Assembly (NCBI GenBank): GCA_963556145.1
Contig: OY744464.1
Location: 5,084,001-5,148,000, forward strand
Source: Hygrocybe punicea
Lineage: Eukaryota > Basidiomycota > Agaricomycetes > Agaricales > Hygrophoraceae
Direction of reading: 5' to 3'
DNA length: 64,000 bases
Under the pieces are notes generated by a model. That model was not told the origin of the DNA and searched no databases. It worked only from the letters and a program-made list of their open reading frames with translations. A program made the translations under genes and the position numbers. The first letter of the stretch is position 1. The number at the start of each line of letters is the position of its first letter. Positions 42,401-55,134 of this stretch are shown here, piece by piece.

Positions 42401-43843
42401 AATCAGAATGAAAACTTTGAAGAAATGGAAACGCGTACGGTTTCAAAATACGCCACATGTTCACACAGGTTGTACGACGGCTTTCCCCGCCGGTATTTTG
42501 ATTCGTTACCAAAGAACATGTACAGCGGCCACAGTTTCGCTTTTCCGAAGTTGGTCAAGTGAGTACTGTCTGACCAGAACATTAGAGCGACAATGACACG
42601 AGGGAGTTCACAGCTCGGTTCACTGGAAGACTCCTGCAAAGTACTATGAGCTTCGATAAATGCTGGTGAGGTGTATAATTCGCCATAGACGCGAACAGGA
42701 TCCTGCCTGTCGTGAGACTGCCAGAGAAGTTCATAAGGGTTGAAGTGGAAATGGGCGGTATCATTTTTATTAGAGAGTTTCTCCCGAATGACGGAAACCA
42801 AAGGACGATGGTGGAGATTAGCGGCCACGAAATCTTGGGGGCCAGGATTTGGTGTATAGCGGTGAAATGGTACCGATATATTTATAGGTGAGGTCACCCA
42901 TCCGGCATCTTCATCTACCCATTCTTCGTTGCAGTCTCCTTCCGCTAACTGTTGGTTGATTTTGTCCCAATTTGTAGACCGGATTTTCGAAGGTTGAAAA
43001 TCGACATCCCCAACGATATTCACCAGCTCCTTAAAGCTTGCCTGAGATTTCTGAACACCATGATTCCAATACCACTCGCCTAAGTGAAACGAGTTCTTGT
43101 TGAGATATGGGCCATAAGTCGAGACTGGCGGTTCCGTTTCGGGACCAATGATGTTTGACAAGCTTGAGATATTCACCTCGCTTTCAGGGTCATGAGATGG
43201 GAATCGTTGGGAAAAATAACGTCGAAATAAGCCAAATGAATTACGAGTTGTTTCCAGCATCCTGCAAAGTCCGCCGACCAACCCACCCCGACATGACTCG
43301 GAATTACTACTTGAGTCACCAGGCAAAGAGGACTTGGACGGTTGAATTTGCGATGTATTTTGGGACGTCGAGGCTGCAATTTCCCAGCCTGCGGGAGGGA
43401 GTGCTGGAGGTGGCTGGGGGAGAACATCCTGGAGTTTTTTATCGTGCATTTCCAAACCAGGCGCACGGTAATGGGATGGAAGCTGTCTATGGCATTTTGC
43501 AGGCCTTACTGGCGGAGTTTCACTTCTGGGGGATACCGCTGGGGCAGAAGACTAGGCAGAACACAGTTTAGCACGCACTGCATGCACTGGCAAGGACAGA
43601 TTCTCTTACCTCCATAATTTGATCCTGCTCGGAGTCTAGGACAAGATGGTCATTGCTGACATCTGATTCAGTGAAGGTTTCCTTCTGTTTTTTGACTGTA
43701 ATCAGTTCTTTTGCTTTGGCCAAGGCATTGGACAATCTCTTTTTGCTTTTTTTGCACGACTTCTGGTGGTTCCTAAGGGAACCTGGCTGAGTAAACGCCC
43801 TTCCGCAGGAGCAGACCTGGCCAAAAGGAGAACCATGATACAT

Positions 43844-44389
43844 CTTGCAAACCTAAGACGGAGTAAAGAGGGACAGTCCATGAAAACCACGACCGTGACA
43901 ATCAATTTTGTCAAAAGGTTACTCACTAAACATGAACTCAGGCTCAGACTTGAACTATTTTATTGTCCTATGATGGCACTGCACTCCCAAACATTGACAG
44001 ACTATCATTATAGCTCACAACTAGCGCATGCTATCTCTACAGCAAACTACTAATAAGTTATGATATCTATCCAGGCTGCAAGAGAGGGGAAGCCTGAGAG
44101 AGGGAAAAAAGTTGCCACAGGCCGTCAGTGTACTTACGTTCGAATGATTGGGGATCAAGAGGCCGTGTGAAAAATGTCCAGACTATTTGTAGAAAACCGC
44201 GATTGGTTTAGATACAAATACAAACACAAACACGTTGACTCAATAAATAAATAAATAAATAAATGACCAAACTCGAACTTGAAGCCAGTACTAGCCTGAG
44301 TAGAAATAATTCAAGTTAATAGTATCAACCAATGATGTCCGTCGATAATAACTGTCAGTCGATAACCACAAACTGAGGAAATAAGTCGC
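43844..44389. other. Stretch between the Plavaka gene and the next gene, no gene seen
   Basis: A short plus-strand open frame (43766-44053) is probably a shadow of the Plavaka exon. A run of six AAAT/AATA units lies near 44244-44265. Nothing else is recognised; the Plavaka 5' end may lie here. Confidence 0.3.
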
Positions 44390-45188
44390 TCATCCAGCAA
44401 CGTTCTCCACTTCAGCCTTTTCCCTGATACCACAGGCATCAGAAATGGCAAAAACATTGGCAACTATGGGGGGCAGACGGCCTGATTCCAGTTTGTTATA
44501 AAAGGTGGCGAGGTATGGTTCTGCCATTTTATAGAATGGTGTATTCATGAAAGCGCGATGCCATTGGATCGAAAGGTCTGTATAGTGCGAAGCCAGCCCA
44601 TGACTGTAATGGTAATTTTGGACATGGGCGACTTCTCGCCATGCGGATTTGAGGGCTCTGTTGATACGTGACAGTTCTTGGTAGCTGACTTTTAATTGTT
44701 CGAGGATATTTCCGTAGTGGAGGTGGGCCAGAACATTCTGTATACTGTAGGCATCCTCGACATCGAGGACAAGAGAGGTCTCTGAGTCAATTTCATCGAT
44801 GGGAAGAGGCGGAATGTCATCGTTATACTGTGGCAATGTGGCCATCACAGTGCAATCAATCAATATATACTAGTCACATAGTAAGCAATCAACTCACAAC
44901 GAGACATTGATTTTCATCCAAATGATTGTCCCAGTAACTTTTCGCAGACTCGGACTTGGGCGAAGACATGTGAATGGACATTGGGGATTCAATGAATTCC
45001 GGGTCTGGGATAGTAGTGATGGCTGGGCTGGTCAAACGGCTCGGAATTGATGACGGTGGTGGGGATGAGGATGGAGGAATATCATAATCATGCAATGGGT
45101 AAATATGGTGGAGCCAAGACGTGATATCAGAATGAATTTCAGCAGACAAGGGAGAGAACTGGGAGGACGACTCGGAATAAGCACTCAT
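44390..45188 (-). CDS. Hypothetical two-exon gene (242 aa)
   Basis: The exons are 45188-44898 and 44827-44390, joined by a 70-nt GTGAGT...CACAG intron in phase 0. The protein begins MSAYSESSSQFSPLSAEIHS, has a Ser/Pro-rich linker, then a helical C-terminal half (about residues 125-240) with LEQLKVSYQELSRINRALKS and conserved-looking aromatic residues. I do not recognise the family. The start was chosen as the first ATG giving a continuous joined frame. It lies just upstream of the Plavaka gene in the same orientation, so it could be an accessory gene of that element or an independent gene. Confidence 0.5.
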
Positions 45189-45254
45189 GACTGCGGCAGT
45201 CACTGGCAAGCTCAGGCTCAGGCTTACTATCATATTATATATATCACACATGTC

Positions 45255-47335
45255 ACATGCTCGTACAAATGAAAAAAGGACTTACGGGGGAACAGGACTC
45301 AGAGCTGGAGAGACAATATCTGCACTGCTATCATACCCTGAACCTGAGGTTTCCTATCAAGGGGATCATCTTAAATCAGCCAACATCGCACATTCAGACA
45401 ACAGTTCTAAAGCTCGATTTATCGCTTGGCCAATTTCGGCTCAGGACCCTGGGGCCTTACGGGTGGTACTGAGGACCCCGGCTTGTCTCCTACTTACAAG
45501 CCTTTTGATGCCTCGGTCAACTCGGCCCTCTTCGGTCTTTGAATATGGCCTGAATAATCCTTGTCCCAAGTTACGAGGCACGTGATCCGGCAAAATAACA
45601 GGCGGACCAACCCGATGAATCGGAGCTTGAAATCGCCCGTCTCTATAAAAGGCTCTCAGATACAAAATCTTTCAATCTTCTCCCCTCCATCTACAAAATA
45701 GTGTACGTGTATTGTTGACTAAAAGTATTATTATATTTTACATTTATAATATATTGGGCTCGATATTTATGCAAGACTTGATGGTGAGTTGCAACGTGAA
45801 ATAGTAAAGACGACGGGCATTTATTTTCACAGCATTGTAGACGTTTCTCAATACAATGCGCCCCTTACCTTATGAGGAACTATTGGTGGATGGGATGGGC
45901 TCTAGTTCCTATGGAGCAACGTTCGGGAACTCAGAGCCAGCGCCAGGTGCCTGGTGCTGATGCAGGGACACGCTGAGATTCGGCCAGGATGCGAGCCGAT
46001 TGTCGGGAGGCGATAAGTGTGATCTGTTTGAAGACAAGCCAACAGTCTTTGGGCCGTTAAGCAACATATGGGTAGCGAAGTTTGACAGCCATGGCGGAGA
46101 ACCGATCCTGCGAAGTCACTTAGGTAACGTTCCATGTCGGAGGCCTTTGAGGCGGAGAGTGGAAATGCGAGAATGAAGCTCAAACTAGGAGGCACGTTGG
46201 TACGTCAAATTCAGATGTCGCCACGTATATCTGGAGCTGTCGTCGTGTTTAGCAGGGATATTGGACGCGATCGGTGGAGAGACCCAACAACGTAGTGTGT
46301 TAGCTTTTGCGTCGTTAATGAAAAATGTACGTGCTTTGACAACATTGTCTTCGGAGGATTTAACGGTGCTAGGCGCAGGTGGAAAGATGCCAAAGTTGAT
46401 CAAGTCCATGAGGTCGCGACCCTCCCTGACCCTTACCCAGAAGGGTGTATCGCATTGACTTCGACCGCACATGGTAATTCCGAGCGGCCTCCAGAAGAGG
46501 GATGTGACCTAAGCGACGATTAAACATACGGGGCCACAAAGAGGAGCTAGAACGCGTATTTGTTGCATTATCCTCTCAGCGAACTCATTCTCATTCTTAC
46601 GTAGTATATGGATTTCGTGGCGCCTTCGTGGAGGCGATTTCACACAATATGCATCAGTAAATTCAGAACAGTTCGACATACTCGTTTACGGTGGCGGCCG
46701 ATAGGGGGAGGGCTTGTTCATTTGAATAAGCAGAGTGAACAGAGTCGAAAGCTATTCTACTACGCAGTCTGTGCCCTTTGATGCTTGACACGTTGGTCGG
46801 TTCTCGATCCAAAGAGGGGTTTGACTATAAATAAGAGATATCGGACGTTATGGCAACAGTGTTATGTATAGGAAATCTTTTGACGATTCACGGGAACACC
46901 GATTGTTATCCTGAAAGCTTCCCTCAGTTGGGAGATATACAAGTCACTGATTTGGACTGATAGGTGATTCGTGCCTCGACATTCCAGATCATGCTCATGG
47001 ACGCTACAGAAGTTGGGATCTAAATGCTCATACGTGCTGGTTTCGGATCAGGCGATCCAAAGTTCATACGTAAAGTCTAGCGTTAAAGTTGCACTGGCCT
47101 TTTTTGGAATCTCGTGGCCTTCTTTGCATTGGGACGTCCCAAATTTGTAGCAAGATACTTGCATGGAGGCCGTTTGTTTCTTATGTCTAATCAGGGGGGA
47201 ATGCAGGGTCAACCTTATTGAATGTTCGTACCACTGAAGGCCGTGTTTTAGGCGGTCTCCGCGTTCTAGTTCGTTGATAGTATCTTGAGGTATAAAATGT
47301 GACCAGTCATCGTGGTGTTATCCCTCAATTTGACC
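45255..47335. other. Mostly non-coding stretch with an orphan promoter-like site
   Basis: CACGTG at about 45579 is followed by CTATAAAAGG near 45643. This looks like a core promoter on the plus strand, but no gene follows it. Several short open frames between 45900 and 46500 lack recognisable motifs. Confidence 0.3.
47291..47297 (+). promoter_or_regulatory. TATA box of the 47336 gene
   Basis: TATAAAA lies 39 bp before the ATG at 47336. Confidence 0.55.
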
Positions 47336-48658
47336 ATGCATCCACAGAACGTCTCTGTGGAAAGCGATTTCCCTGATTCTCTCCTCACTTCTGTCAATAC
47401 CGCCGATGGGACAGTTGCACCCATGTGTAAGTTGTCTTACATTTCGAGATATCAATGCTAATGGTTACTTCCCTAGTCGCCGCAGGAACTCCAGGCATTC
47501 TTAACCTGATGTCACTGCCAGTGGAGGGTTCTTCCGTTGGGGGATCCAGCATCATGGCCCGCCCCAGTGGGTTTCGTGATTGTTTATTTCGGTTTAAGCA
47601 GTTGAATTTATAGATATATCAGGTCCAAGCTTGGTGACTCTATCCACTGGTGTCCCGGTGCCCGAGTCTAGGACGACCTCCCAACAACCCTCCAAAATCA
47701 CGACTCCCGGGGCCGAGACGACTGCACATGACCCCGCATCATTACCATGGCGCCTGCGGTCTTTCCAAAATGTTGATTTTGTGGGAGGCTCTAGCATGAG
47801 CACGTTTGCCCTTGAAGGTCATGGAACCAGATCCAAAGTGTCACGTTCGCGCCGAGGTTTATCATCTTACCCCTCGACAAAGGGATCCGCGCCTCCTCCA
47901 ACTGCGTCTGTGACATCACAGACGTCACGCCTCCCTGTCATTCCGTGTCGAACCCTTGATACAGCCGAGTCTTATTTTCTTACACGTGTTGTAAAGGAGA
48001 ACTTCTTCCCCGCTGCGCAAGAGTCTAGAGAGTGGTTAAAGGAGTCTCTGATGAAGACGGGATTTGATGTATTACTACTGGACGGTATGTTTTTATTTTA
48101 AGCTCAAGCACTGTTATACTGACTTACGTAGTTATGCTGTGGTCCGAATACTACACGTATGTAAGTTATTAGAATGTTCTTTCCAATTAGCCATTTAAAC
48201 AATTTAAACAATTTAACTCTTTCCAGATGCACCGCTGTCTCAATGCTTTCTACGCATATCTTCTGAAAGAAGGGGAAATGATCATGTTCTCACCAAACGA
48301 ATGGTATTACCCAGACCTCGGCCTCATTCGTCACCACGTCACACAACTCCAACAGGCAATATATAAGTACAGCTTGACTGACATGTATTTGCATGTCCAT
48401 AACGCGGTAAGTTTCTCCTACCCGAATATAATACCTATCCTGACATCCTTGACAGAGTGGTATTACGGCACATTTCAATCATCCTGGCGCGATTGCGATG
48501 GTCAGGCATATTATTGCTTACGTGCCGTTGCTGCTGGAGGATTCCGATGACCTTGCCATGATATTTCCAGCAGCAGGAGTGATTGTAAGTCCAGGTTCTT
48601 GTTCGGCTCAGTCACAATTGTATTAACTTCACTCTTACAGTTGAATTTGATACTTTGA
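47336..48658 (+). CDS. Hypothetical seven-exon gene (332 aa), possibly DUF6532-like
   Basis: The exons are 47336-47426, 47477-47566, 47623-48084, 48132-48160, 48227-48406, 48456-48584 and 48641-48658. All introns are GT-AG and 46-66 nt, and the joined frame has no stop. The N-terminal 140 residues are Ser/Thr/Pro-rich and basic. The C-terminal half is helical: ESYFLTRVVKENFFPAAQES, HRCLNAFYAYLLKEGEMIMF, HHVTQLQQAIYKYSL, ITAHFNHPGAIAMVRHIIAY. The overall pattern recalls the dispersed Agaricomycete DUF6532 families, but I am not sure. The last exon is only six codons and could be wrong. A TATA box lies just upstream. No defects were seen. Confidence 0.55.
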
Positions 48659-49390
48659 TGCCACCGTTTCGGTTTTCGGATGAATCTTGGTGGTTTCGAG
48701 GAGGTCGATAAACTCAAATATAAAAACTTGAGAGACTTGGCGCTCCGGGTTTGCAGCTCTCTGGAAGGGGAGACTCTTCTATCCCTGTGGTTCTTGATTG
48801 CTGAAAGTTTCAGGCCTGCAACTGGGTACTCATTTTTTGTCACTCAACATTTCTGTACTGAAATTCATTGCAGATGGGACACATCCGCCAAGTACTACTT
48901 GCCAACTGGGGATGTGATTGTTTTGGGGGACTAGATTAAGGGATTTCAAACTATCGTCTTATCGCCTCCCCCCTGTCCTATTATTTTACTTCGCGCACTC
49001 TACTTATTTCCCTCTTACGTCCAAATATATGAGTTTATTTTCACCCAATATATAGGGGCTAGCACTAGCCGCTGACAAGAGCACAAATTTATCCATTTGT
49101 TTGCTCTCACCACACGTGTTGTACGAAGTCGCCTTGACCAGGCAAGTGATGCTATTTCATGTACCTCGTCCAAGTTGGGATCTTGATCCAAAATCAGACT
49201 TGACTTGCGATCAGATAGGGTTGTCATTTTCATCCGTGTTAGGACCTATATCTGGTATGGATCCTTTCGACGTCTCAGATTGGGAATATTCTGATAGTAA
49301 TTTGAGGACTTCAGGTTGAACCCCAAGGCTTTTAAAGTCGCTGATGGCGAAGGTCTGACCCCCCCAATCCATCTGATAAACCAACCCTCA
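48659..49390 (+). other. Unassigned stretch with short frames
   Basis: Short plus-strand frames at 48680-48934 and 49101-49319 have no recognisable motif. They may be remnants of the neighbouring dispersed gene families. Confidence 0.25.
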
Positions 49391-50226
49391 TTCGAATGGC
49401 TCTCATACGAAATCGCACGGCTCCCGCAACCCCTCGTCAACAACGGTTCGGAAGGTACGGTTTAAGGAGACGCATATGTACACCAGAGTCGCCAACTCTC
49501 CGGTGTGGGCCCAGTCGAATCCTTCGGCGGAATCCCAGCATGATCTTCGCTGGCTTAACAACAATCCAGCAAAATTATTCTACAAGCCCAACACGCATTT
49601 ACCAGTAAGTCCTTGTCGACACTCAATTTCTTGGATGCCTTATTAGAACACCGTTAGGCCGGCGGAGAACTTCAATGTGCTTGCAAAAAGCTCATTGGGA
49701 ACTGAACCTCGTTCCGAGGCTGAAGGCAGCAACCAAATAGGTTCTATCTTGAATGCCCATCGCCCCCATTCTGGTGAGCCTGCCGTTGTTGGACCTCAGC
49801 TAGCCTAATGCACCTGTCAATGGTGGGTATTCAGGTGCAACCGAAGCAATGACAGCCCCTGTCACCCCTCCTATTCATATCCATGCAGCGAGGAATCAGT
49901 CCTTGGATAGTATGTACATTTTGTTCGGACAAAATCACGTTTATTTGAGTGAAATTCCTATAGACATCAATGTATCTACCATCCAGGCCTTCAAGCCCTC
50001 TTCACGTGCACTGAGGAAGAAATCTGAATTCTTCTTGCTCCTGTCCTTGCACAGTTCCACCGGGATGGGATTGTCTGAGGATCAGTTTCTTGGTCTTTTT
50101 GTGAAGTGTCGTGTTTGTCGCATGTATATGACAAAGGGGGCAGCAGAGGGGCATGAGTGCCAGGGCCGTCGCAGAGAATCAGCTCCAGCTGAAGTAGTGA
50201 TTGATCTTACTGGTGGTGGTGATTGA
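49340..50226 (+). pseudogene. Relic of a dispersed gene with a Cys-rich end
   Basis: Around 49340-49440 one frame gives NQPSFEWLSYEIARLPQPLV. From 49849 a frame of 125 residues ends at 50226 with helical segments (FFLLLSLHSSTGMGLSEDQF), a zinc-finger-like CRVCRMYMTKGAAEGHEC (C-x2-C-x10-H-x-C) and a VIDLTGGGD tail. The pieces are in different frames and no full exon chain could be joined. I do not know the function. This is probably a degraded member of a multi-copy basidiomycete family. Confidence 0.4.
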
Positions 50227-50689
50227 TTGAGGTCCCCGAAATCATGTTCAATGTTTCCCAGTCAGTTTCTTTCTTCGTCATTTTGTCTTGGTCCATTCTA
50301 CCTCCAATTCTGCCAAGACAAGTCAATTATATCTATCCTTTCTGGCTCAAAGGATCAGTGTTTTATTTATTCAATATTTTGTCCTCTTCCCTACGATGTT
50401 TCGCTGTGCTCAATGACATCCTGGATCATGTCGGCCACGCTCAAGGACCTCATCCATGCCCTACTTCGAGCTGACTGCGACCCTGTTGACACTCTCTAGG
50501 TGCCTACAGACGAAGCTTGACAGGGTTTGTCATGGGAGACTGCCGGCAGAGTCGAAAGAGCGTGAATTTCCATTTTGGTATGTGACGTATTTGGGTTCTG
50601 TTGTTTACCGTAGCCGGACCGAACTGGACCTAAATGACTCGGGCCGTGACCCCATGACATGTGACGTTGGTACCTAAATTTGAATTCTC

Positions 50690-50696
50690 TATAAAA
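50690..50696 (+). promoter_or_regulatory. TATA box of the Spt5-like gene
   Basis: TATAAAA lies 51 bp before the ATG at 50747, in the context TTCTCTATAAAAGGTC. Confidence 0.55.
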
Positions 50697-50746
50697 GGTC
50701 ACCGGAATCATCCGTACACCTTTCCACGTCTGTCTTTCAATTACTT

Positions 50747-53734
50747 ATGGTGAGTGCTAGTGCATCAGTTGTCTTCAGCCCCGGAGTTCCCACTGAGTCT
50801 CACTGTCGCAGCATAATCCATACCTCGACATTGAAGCCGAAGTCGATGACTGGGGGGAAGAGGAGGATGCCGATGGTAAGTCTCTGTTTTCACGAGTTTG
50901 TCGATTTTTAACAAGTCCCCAGAGTCGATCTCCAGGGAAGACCTCCCCATCGAGGAACTTGACGTCATTCCTCAACCACCCGCACGTGGACGTAATGATG
51001 AGGAGGATCTTACGGAAATCGCGCAGCATTTAACGGCTCGTTATCAATCAGAGTCAGTTGAATTCATGGAGGATGAAAACCTGTCTTTGCATTATTGGAC
51101 TGTAAAGCTTCAAGTAAAACTTAATTTTATCTTTCGGCTATGGTTTTTGACACCTAAATTCCAGCCAGGTGCGGAGCAAAACGTTTGTAAATGTATGGCC
51201 TCTTACACAGAAATCAAACGGGCACTACACCTTCCCACAATGCCGGGTTTCATCTTTGTGTGCTGCAACAACATCTTGGACCTCCAGAAAGTATGCCGCG
51301 AACTCCGACTGCTTTGCAAAATCAAATACTTGCCTCCGGCAGAATGCCTCTTCTTGTCGATCAAGCGGAAGATTTTACAAGTGGGAACTTGGGTATGGAT
51401 GAAAGCCACCCGCAACGAGCAGGCAAGGTATTTCAACGATCTCGGCATTGTTGCGAGAATCCGGCCGACAAAGCTTGCGCTACCATTTTACTGGTGCCAC
51501 GAATCCCCCAATCCAATGGCGACTACCCAGCCGACTTTCAAATGATGAGCAAAAGGCAACGGCGAATGTTCAAATTTACCCCTAGGGTTTTCAACTACAC
51601 CCAAGCCAATTCCACAAATATTGATGGCATCATCAAGTCCACCCTCAATTCCAGGACTTTTTATAATGGTCTGCTTGCGCAGCCGTTCACTCCAGCACAG
51701 CTTGTGGTAGAGGAAGACCCTCTTCTTGGTGAACTAATTCCCTTTCACCATGCAAACTTCCCGCCTCTTCGCACCAAGATATCGACTTCGATTCGATGAG
51801 CGAGTGTGATGACACTCTGGTCGCCCGGAGATAAACTTATGGTTTTATGCGGATCTTTTCAAGGGATGCTCGGCCAGCTTGTCACGTTGGAGGTTGGTCT
51901 ATGGAGTGCTCTGGTCGTCCTCTCCCCAGTAGAACAGTTGCAAACTGTCAGCCCAGAACAAACCCACCAATCTTTCTCCATCGATGAGCTGCGTCGGTAT
52001 TTCCAAATCGGAGACAGCATCGAAGTCTGCGAGGGAAGGGAGAAAGGACGACACGGCATAGTGATACTTTCAAGCGAAGATGATGTCACGTTCACAGAAG
52101 ACAAGGAGGGGAACGAGGTGCAGCTGTTCTTTTACAATATGAGCTGACCTTACTAAACCTTACCTTACCAGATCTGTTGTTTCGAGTTATATGTTCGAAG
52201 TTACCATCAGCCCACCCCTCTTGTTCCCCAGTTGTCTCTGTCTCCCGCTTCACATTCTCAGACCGTGACGCATTATGCTCGGGATCCGTTGATCGGTGTA
52301 GTAGGAGGTCACGTGATAGGATCCCACGGTTCGTAGGACTACTTAGTAGAGATCACACTGTAGTAGAGACTCAGCTTATCCCACCATGATGCACCCATGA
52401 CACCCTGAGTGGGCACCCCCTGCCCACTCCATCGGTTAATCGGTTCTTGTCGTCCGAGGCTACAGGAAGGGTTACGTGGGGGAAGTTAGATCGAGCAACA
52501 TGGATAAAGTCAGTATATATTTTACAGGATCAACCGAAACATCTCTGTTTAAAAGGGTTGATGTCATATCCATGTAAGTTTCACTCCTTTAGATTTCTCT
52601 TGCACTGAGCCTTTCGCTGTCAGGACAACTGGACTTCTTTTAGATGGTCAAACTCCAGACAATGGTGTACTTGAAGTCTGGCGTTTGACACGTCGCCGGC
52701 TTGAGCCAGCTCCTGCGCGTCAACGCACACCGCCCCCCGATGCGGAGACTAACAACATCGAGACCGCAGCTTGGGATCCTAAGCTCGATTTATCGCATCA
52801 AAGTTTCTGGACAAGTGACGGTCCCCTTTCATATCGTTAGTCGAGACACTCATTGCATAGTGATTGTATAGACTTCTTACAAAGTCATTTAGAAGGTCCC
52901 GGTCAGTTCTTACTGAATCCATATATTTGGAGGAAACTTGGCCATCGCCATATCTGCGTTCGGTTTGGGGCAAAGTATGAACAGGGAAGATGGAATGGTC
53001 GCACCGCTCGAACAGAACTAGATCGCTTCTTCGGACCACGTGGACGTGTCGACGTGAACTGTGTAGCGATTTTTTGGACAGGCCAGATTGGCGATTTTCG
53101 AAGTGCTGATGTCATGGTTGAGCACTTATCACCTTACTCTCCCAAAGCAAAAGGAGGCAAGGCAGTTGTGTTAGAAGGGGAGCGCAGTTGAGAACTTGTT
53201 AATGTACTTAAATATAAGAAGAAATTCGGGAAGGTAATAGTGCAGGTGGACGATCAAGGGGCGCCTTTGGAAGACGATGAAACTGTCTTTTGTGCTGTCG
53301 TGGATCCTGTGCAACGGCACGAAAGTGAATTGCCCCCTCCTCTAGAGAATGGGAGGACCCAAAGTTCTATTGGCCCACCTACCACTTGCCCCCTACCACC
53401 GACTGAAACTGTGTCTTGGCACATGCTTCCCCCTACCCCCCCAATGCCAACTCTCGAGGATGCCCGTTCTATGGACCAACACCCCATACCTGGCCCATCG
53501 TACATTAACCGTACCGAGGAGTGTGCCAACAAAGACAATGGCGTAGACAACATAGCTTTTGTCACCGTTGATCAGCCTGAAGAAAATACTGCCAGTATTC
53601 CCTTCGAGGACCAGCAGCACAACAGTGGAGTTCCCGACGTACATGTATCTGGCCACACTCCTGCTGTAGAGAAGGAGTGGTGGCAGATTTGGGAGGAAGA
53701 GGATCAGCTGCGCTCGTACAACTATGGAACGTAA
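50747..53734 (+). pseudogene. Spt5-like (NGN/KOW-type) gene relic
   Basis: The first exons can be joined: 50747-50749, 50812-50875, 50923-51113 and 51165 onwards, with introns of about 50 nt. They give an acidic start (MHNPYLDIEAEVDDWGEEED) followed by an NGN-like region (PGAEQNVCKCMAS, then MPGFIFVCCNNILDLQKVCR). KOW-like motifs occur at 51830 (PGDKLMVLCGSFQGMLGQLV) and 52000 (IGDSIEVCEGREKGRHGIV). A third, weaker one lies near 53140-53240 (KGGKAVVLEGE and KKKFGKVIVQVDD). Frames shift near 51450 and 51800 and a stop lies near 53190. This is a degraded copy of a dispersed Agaricomycete family that resembles the transcription elongation factor Spt5, not the essential SPT5 itself. 52148-52600 has no clear coding content. 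Confidence 0.55.
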
Positions 53735-55134
53735 GTTCTTGCTTGATCGACTGCCCGGAGTAGGATTAATTCAGTCCCGTGTTTGTTTGACAGAAACATT
53801 CCACCCAAGGGGCGGCTCGCTGTCGCTGCCAAGGGATTCGCTGACCACCGGTGGCCACCCGCCATACCTGGGGTCATGCCGATGCGTGCCCTGTGGGACA
53901 AGGTATATATCTATTCATGTTGAACAGATTCTAGAGCTAATGTTGATGCAGTTCCAGTCGTTTATTGGCATGATTCCCAATGTGCGTTCGTCTGTGGGCT
54001 GGGCTGTGGACAAGCTTAAAATAAGGACATTCTTGGATGATCCTGAGCGATTGACGAAGGTGTTTTTGTCATCACACATCATCAAAACTGGCATTATTTG
54101 GTACCATTAAATGTTCACATCCTGATAACTTTCCTGACTTGATGTTTGGGTTTCATAGGTCTGATCGTAACCAGACGATTACAGCACACCTTGTCTCATT
54201 GTTTATTAATTTCCTCCTCCATAACAAAATCTTGCCAGAAGTAAGGGGTCTGCCAGATGCGTTGACTGTCGCGCGATTAGCAATGGCAGAGCTGCCACTT
54301 ATGGCAGGGATTTCAAAAACGCTACCGGATGCTTTCCATGCAGGGTGCCGTGATTGTTGGGGTAGCAAGCAAGAAATATACGCGATGAACTTCTCTAGAG
54401 AGGTCGCTCCAACTGGACCAGAACGGATCGGGAAAAGGAAACGTCAGATTGGCCCACAGGAGGAAGTTGACAACACCAACACCTCGCACCTGAATAAACT
54501 GCAACGATTAGATGGATTTCGGCCTGCATCATGGGGCAATGCCCAGGTCACTTTTAGCGAAGAGAGTGTTACGGAGGATAACAATCCTGGGTGGACTACA
54601 AATGCTGAGGAGATTCTGAACCCTGAGTGGATGGCGGAAACTGGCTCTGTCCCTGTGGTCGAAACCAGTATTTGGCAGTCACAAAAGCATTCCTTACTGC
54701 CTCTGCTTGGACCAACCACATTACCAATAACACATTGCGCGGGTACTGTGGAGTCTTCAACCAGAAGAATTATGTCGATCATTCCCCTGAGCCCCTCACC
54801 GTTGTCGCTGCCAATATCATCACGTGGATCAGACTTTGGACCGAACCCGGAAGCCGTCGAACTCGATCTGGCAGAGCGATTTGCCAAAGTGGTTCTGATA
54901 CCTTGGATTGGGAATGAGATCCCGCAGGTGCGGATCCTGTCGACCTCACAACGCGTTGAGGGTTATACACCATCACATGACCCCTCCAATGACAACATCG
55001 TGTTGCTTGTCGAGCCAGGTATGCTGGAGAAGTTCAAGGTAGACATGGGCATTGGGGCAACATGGGTTCAGCTCATTCACCAAGCACCTAGGGATGCAGA
55101 CCAGGAGATTGGAGCCGATATCGAGCCACGGATA
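53726..55134 (+). CDS. Hypothetical coding region downstream of the Spt5-like relic
   Basis: Three exons seem to follow one another: to about 53729, about 53792-53902 (IPPKGRLAVAAKGFADHRWP), and from about 53950 (FQSFIGMIPNVRSSVGWAVD), with a further long frame from 54139 (RNQTITAHLVSLFINFLLHN) to 55137. The long frame encodes 332 residues with a helical first part and a charged linker. It ends in EKFKVDMGIGATWVQLIHQA, which could belong to the Spt5-like gene. I do not recognise a family. The stop at 55135-55137 lies inside the hAT-like element, so the native C-terminus has been cut by that insertion. Confidence 0.4.

Larger units (their letters stand above)
29425..43843 (-). pseudogene. Plavaka-type transposase gene, split by two insertions
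   Basis: The coding parts on the minus strand are 43843-41075, 32268-31575 and 30167-29427. Exon 1 has a C2H2-like finger (CSCGRAFTQPGSLRNHQ), typical of the Plavaka N-terminus. A short intron leads to the main exon with FHFNPYELLWQ and VIVALMFWSDSTHLTNFG. Later parts show VVDFLHEVELGVWKALF, FGRDTIRRFS, LRMHTD and the ERRQAQIRLI segment. The C-terminal part has QRMEFLWVRWF, DAFGFVDPANV and FVDRDMMMCYHWG. The frame is restored across the solo-LTR target site (TGTAT) and the hAT site (GTACTGAT). It is decayed: GELEH is followed by TGA in place of Arg, another stop lies near 42030, and a one-base shift lies near 31610. Element ends were not found. Confidence 0.85.

Noticed and set aside
50747..53734. 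Calling this the essential SPT5 gene
   Set aside because: The frames are broken and the motifs fit a dispersed Spt5-like family rather than the full conserved factor.
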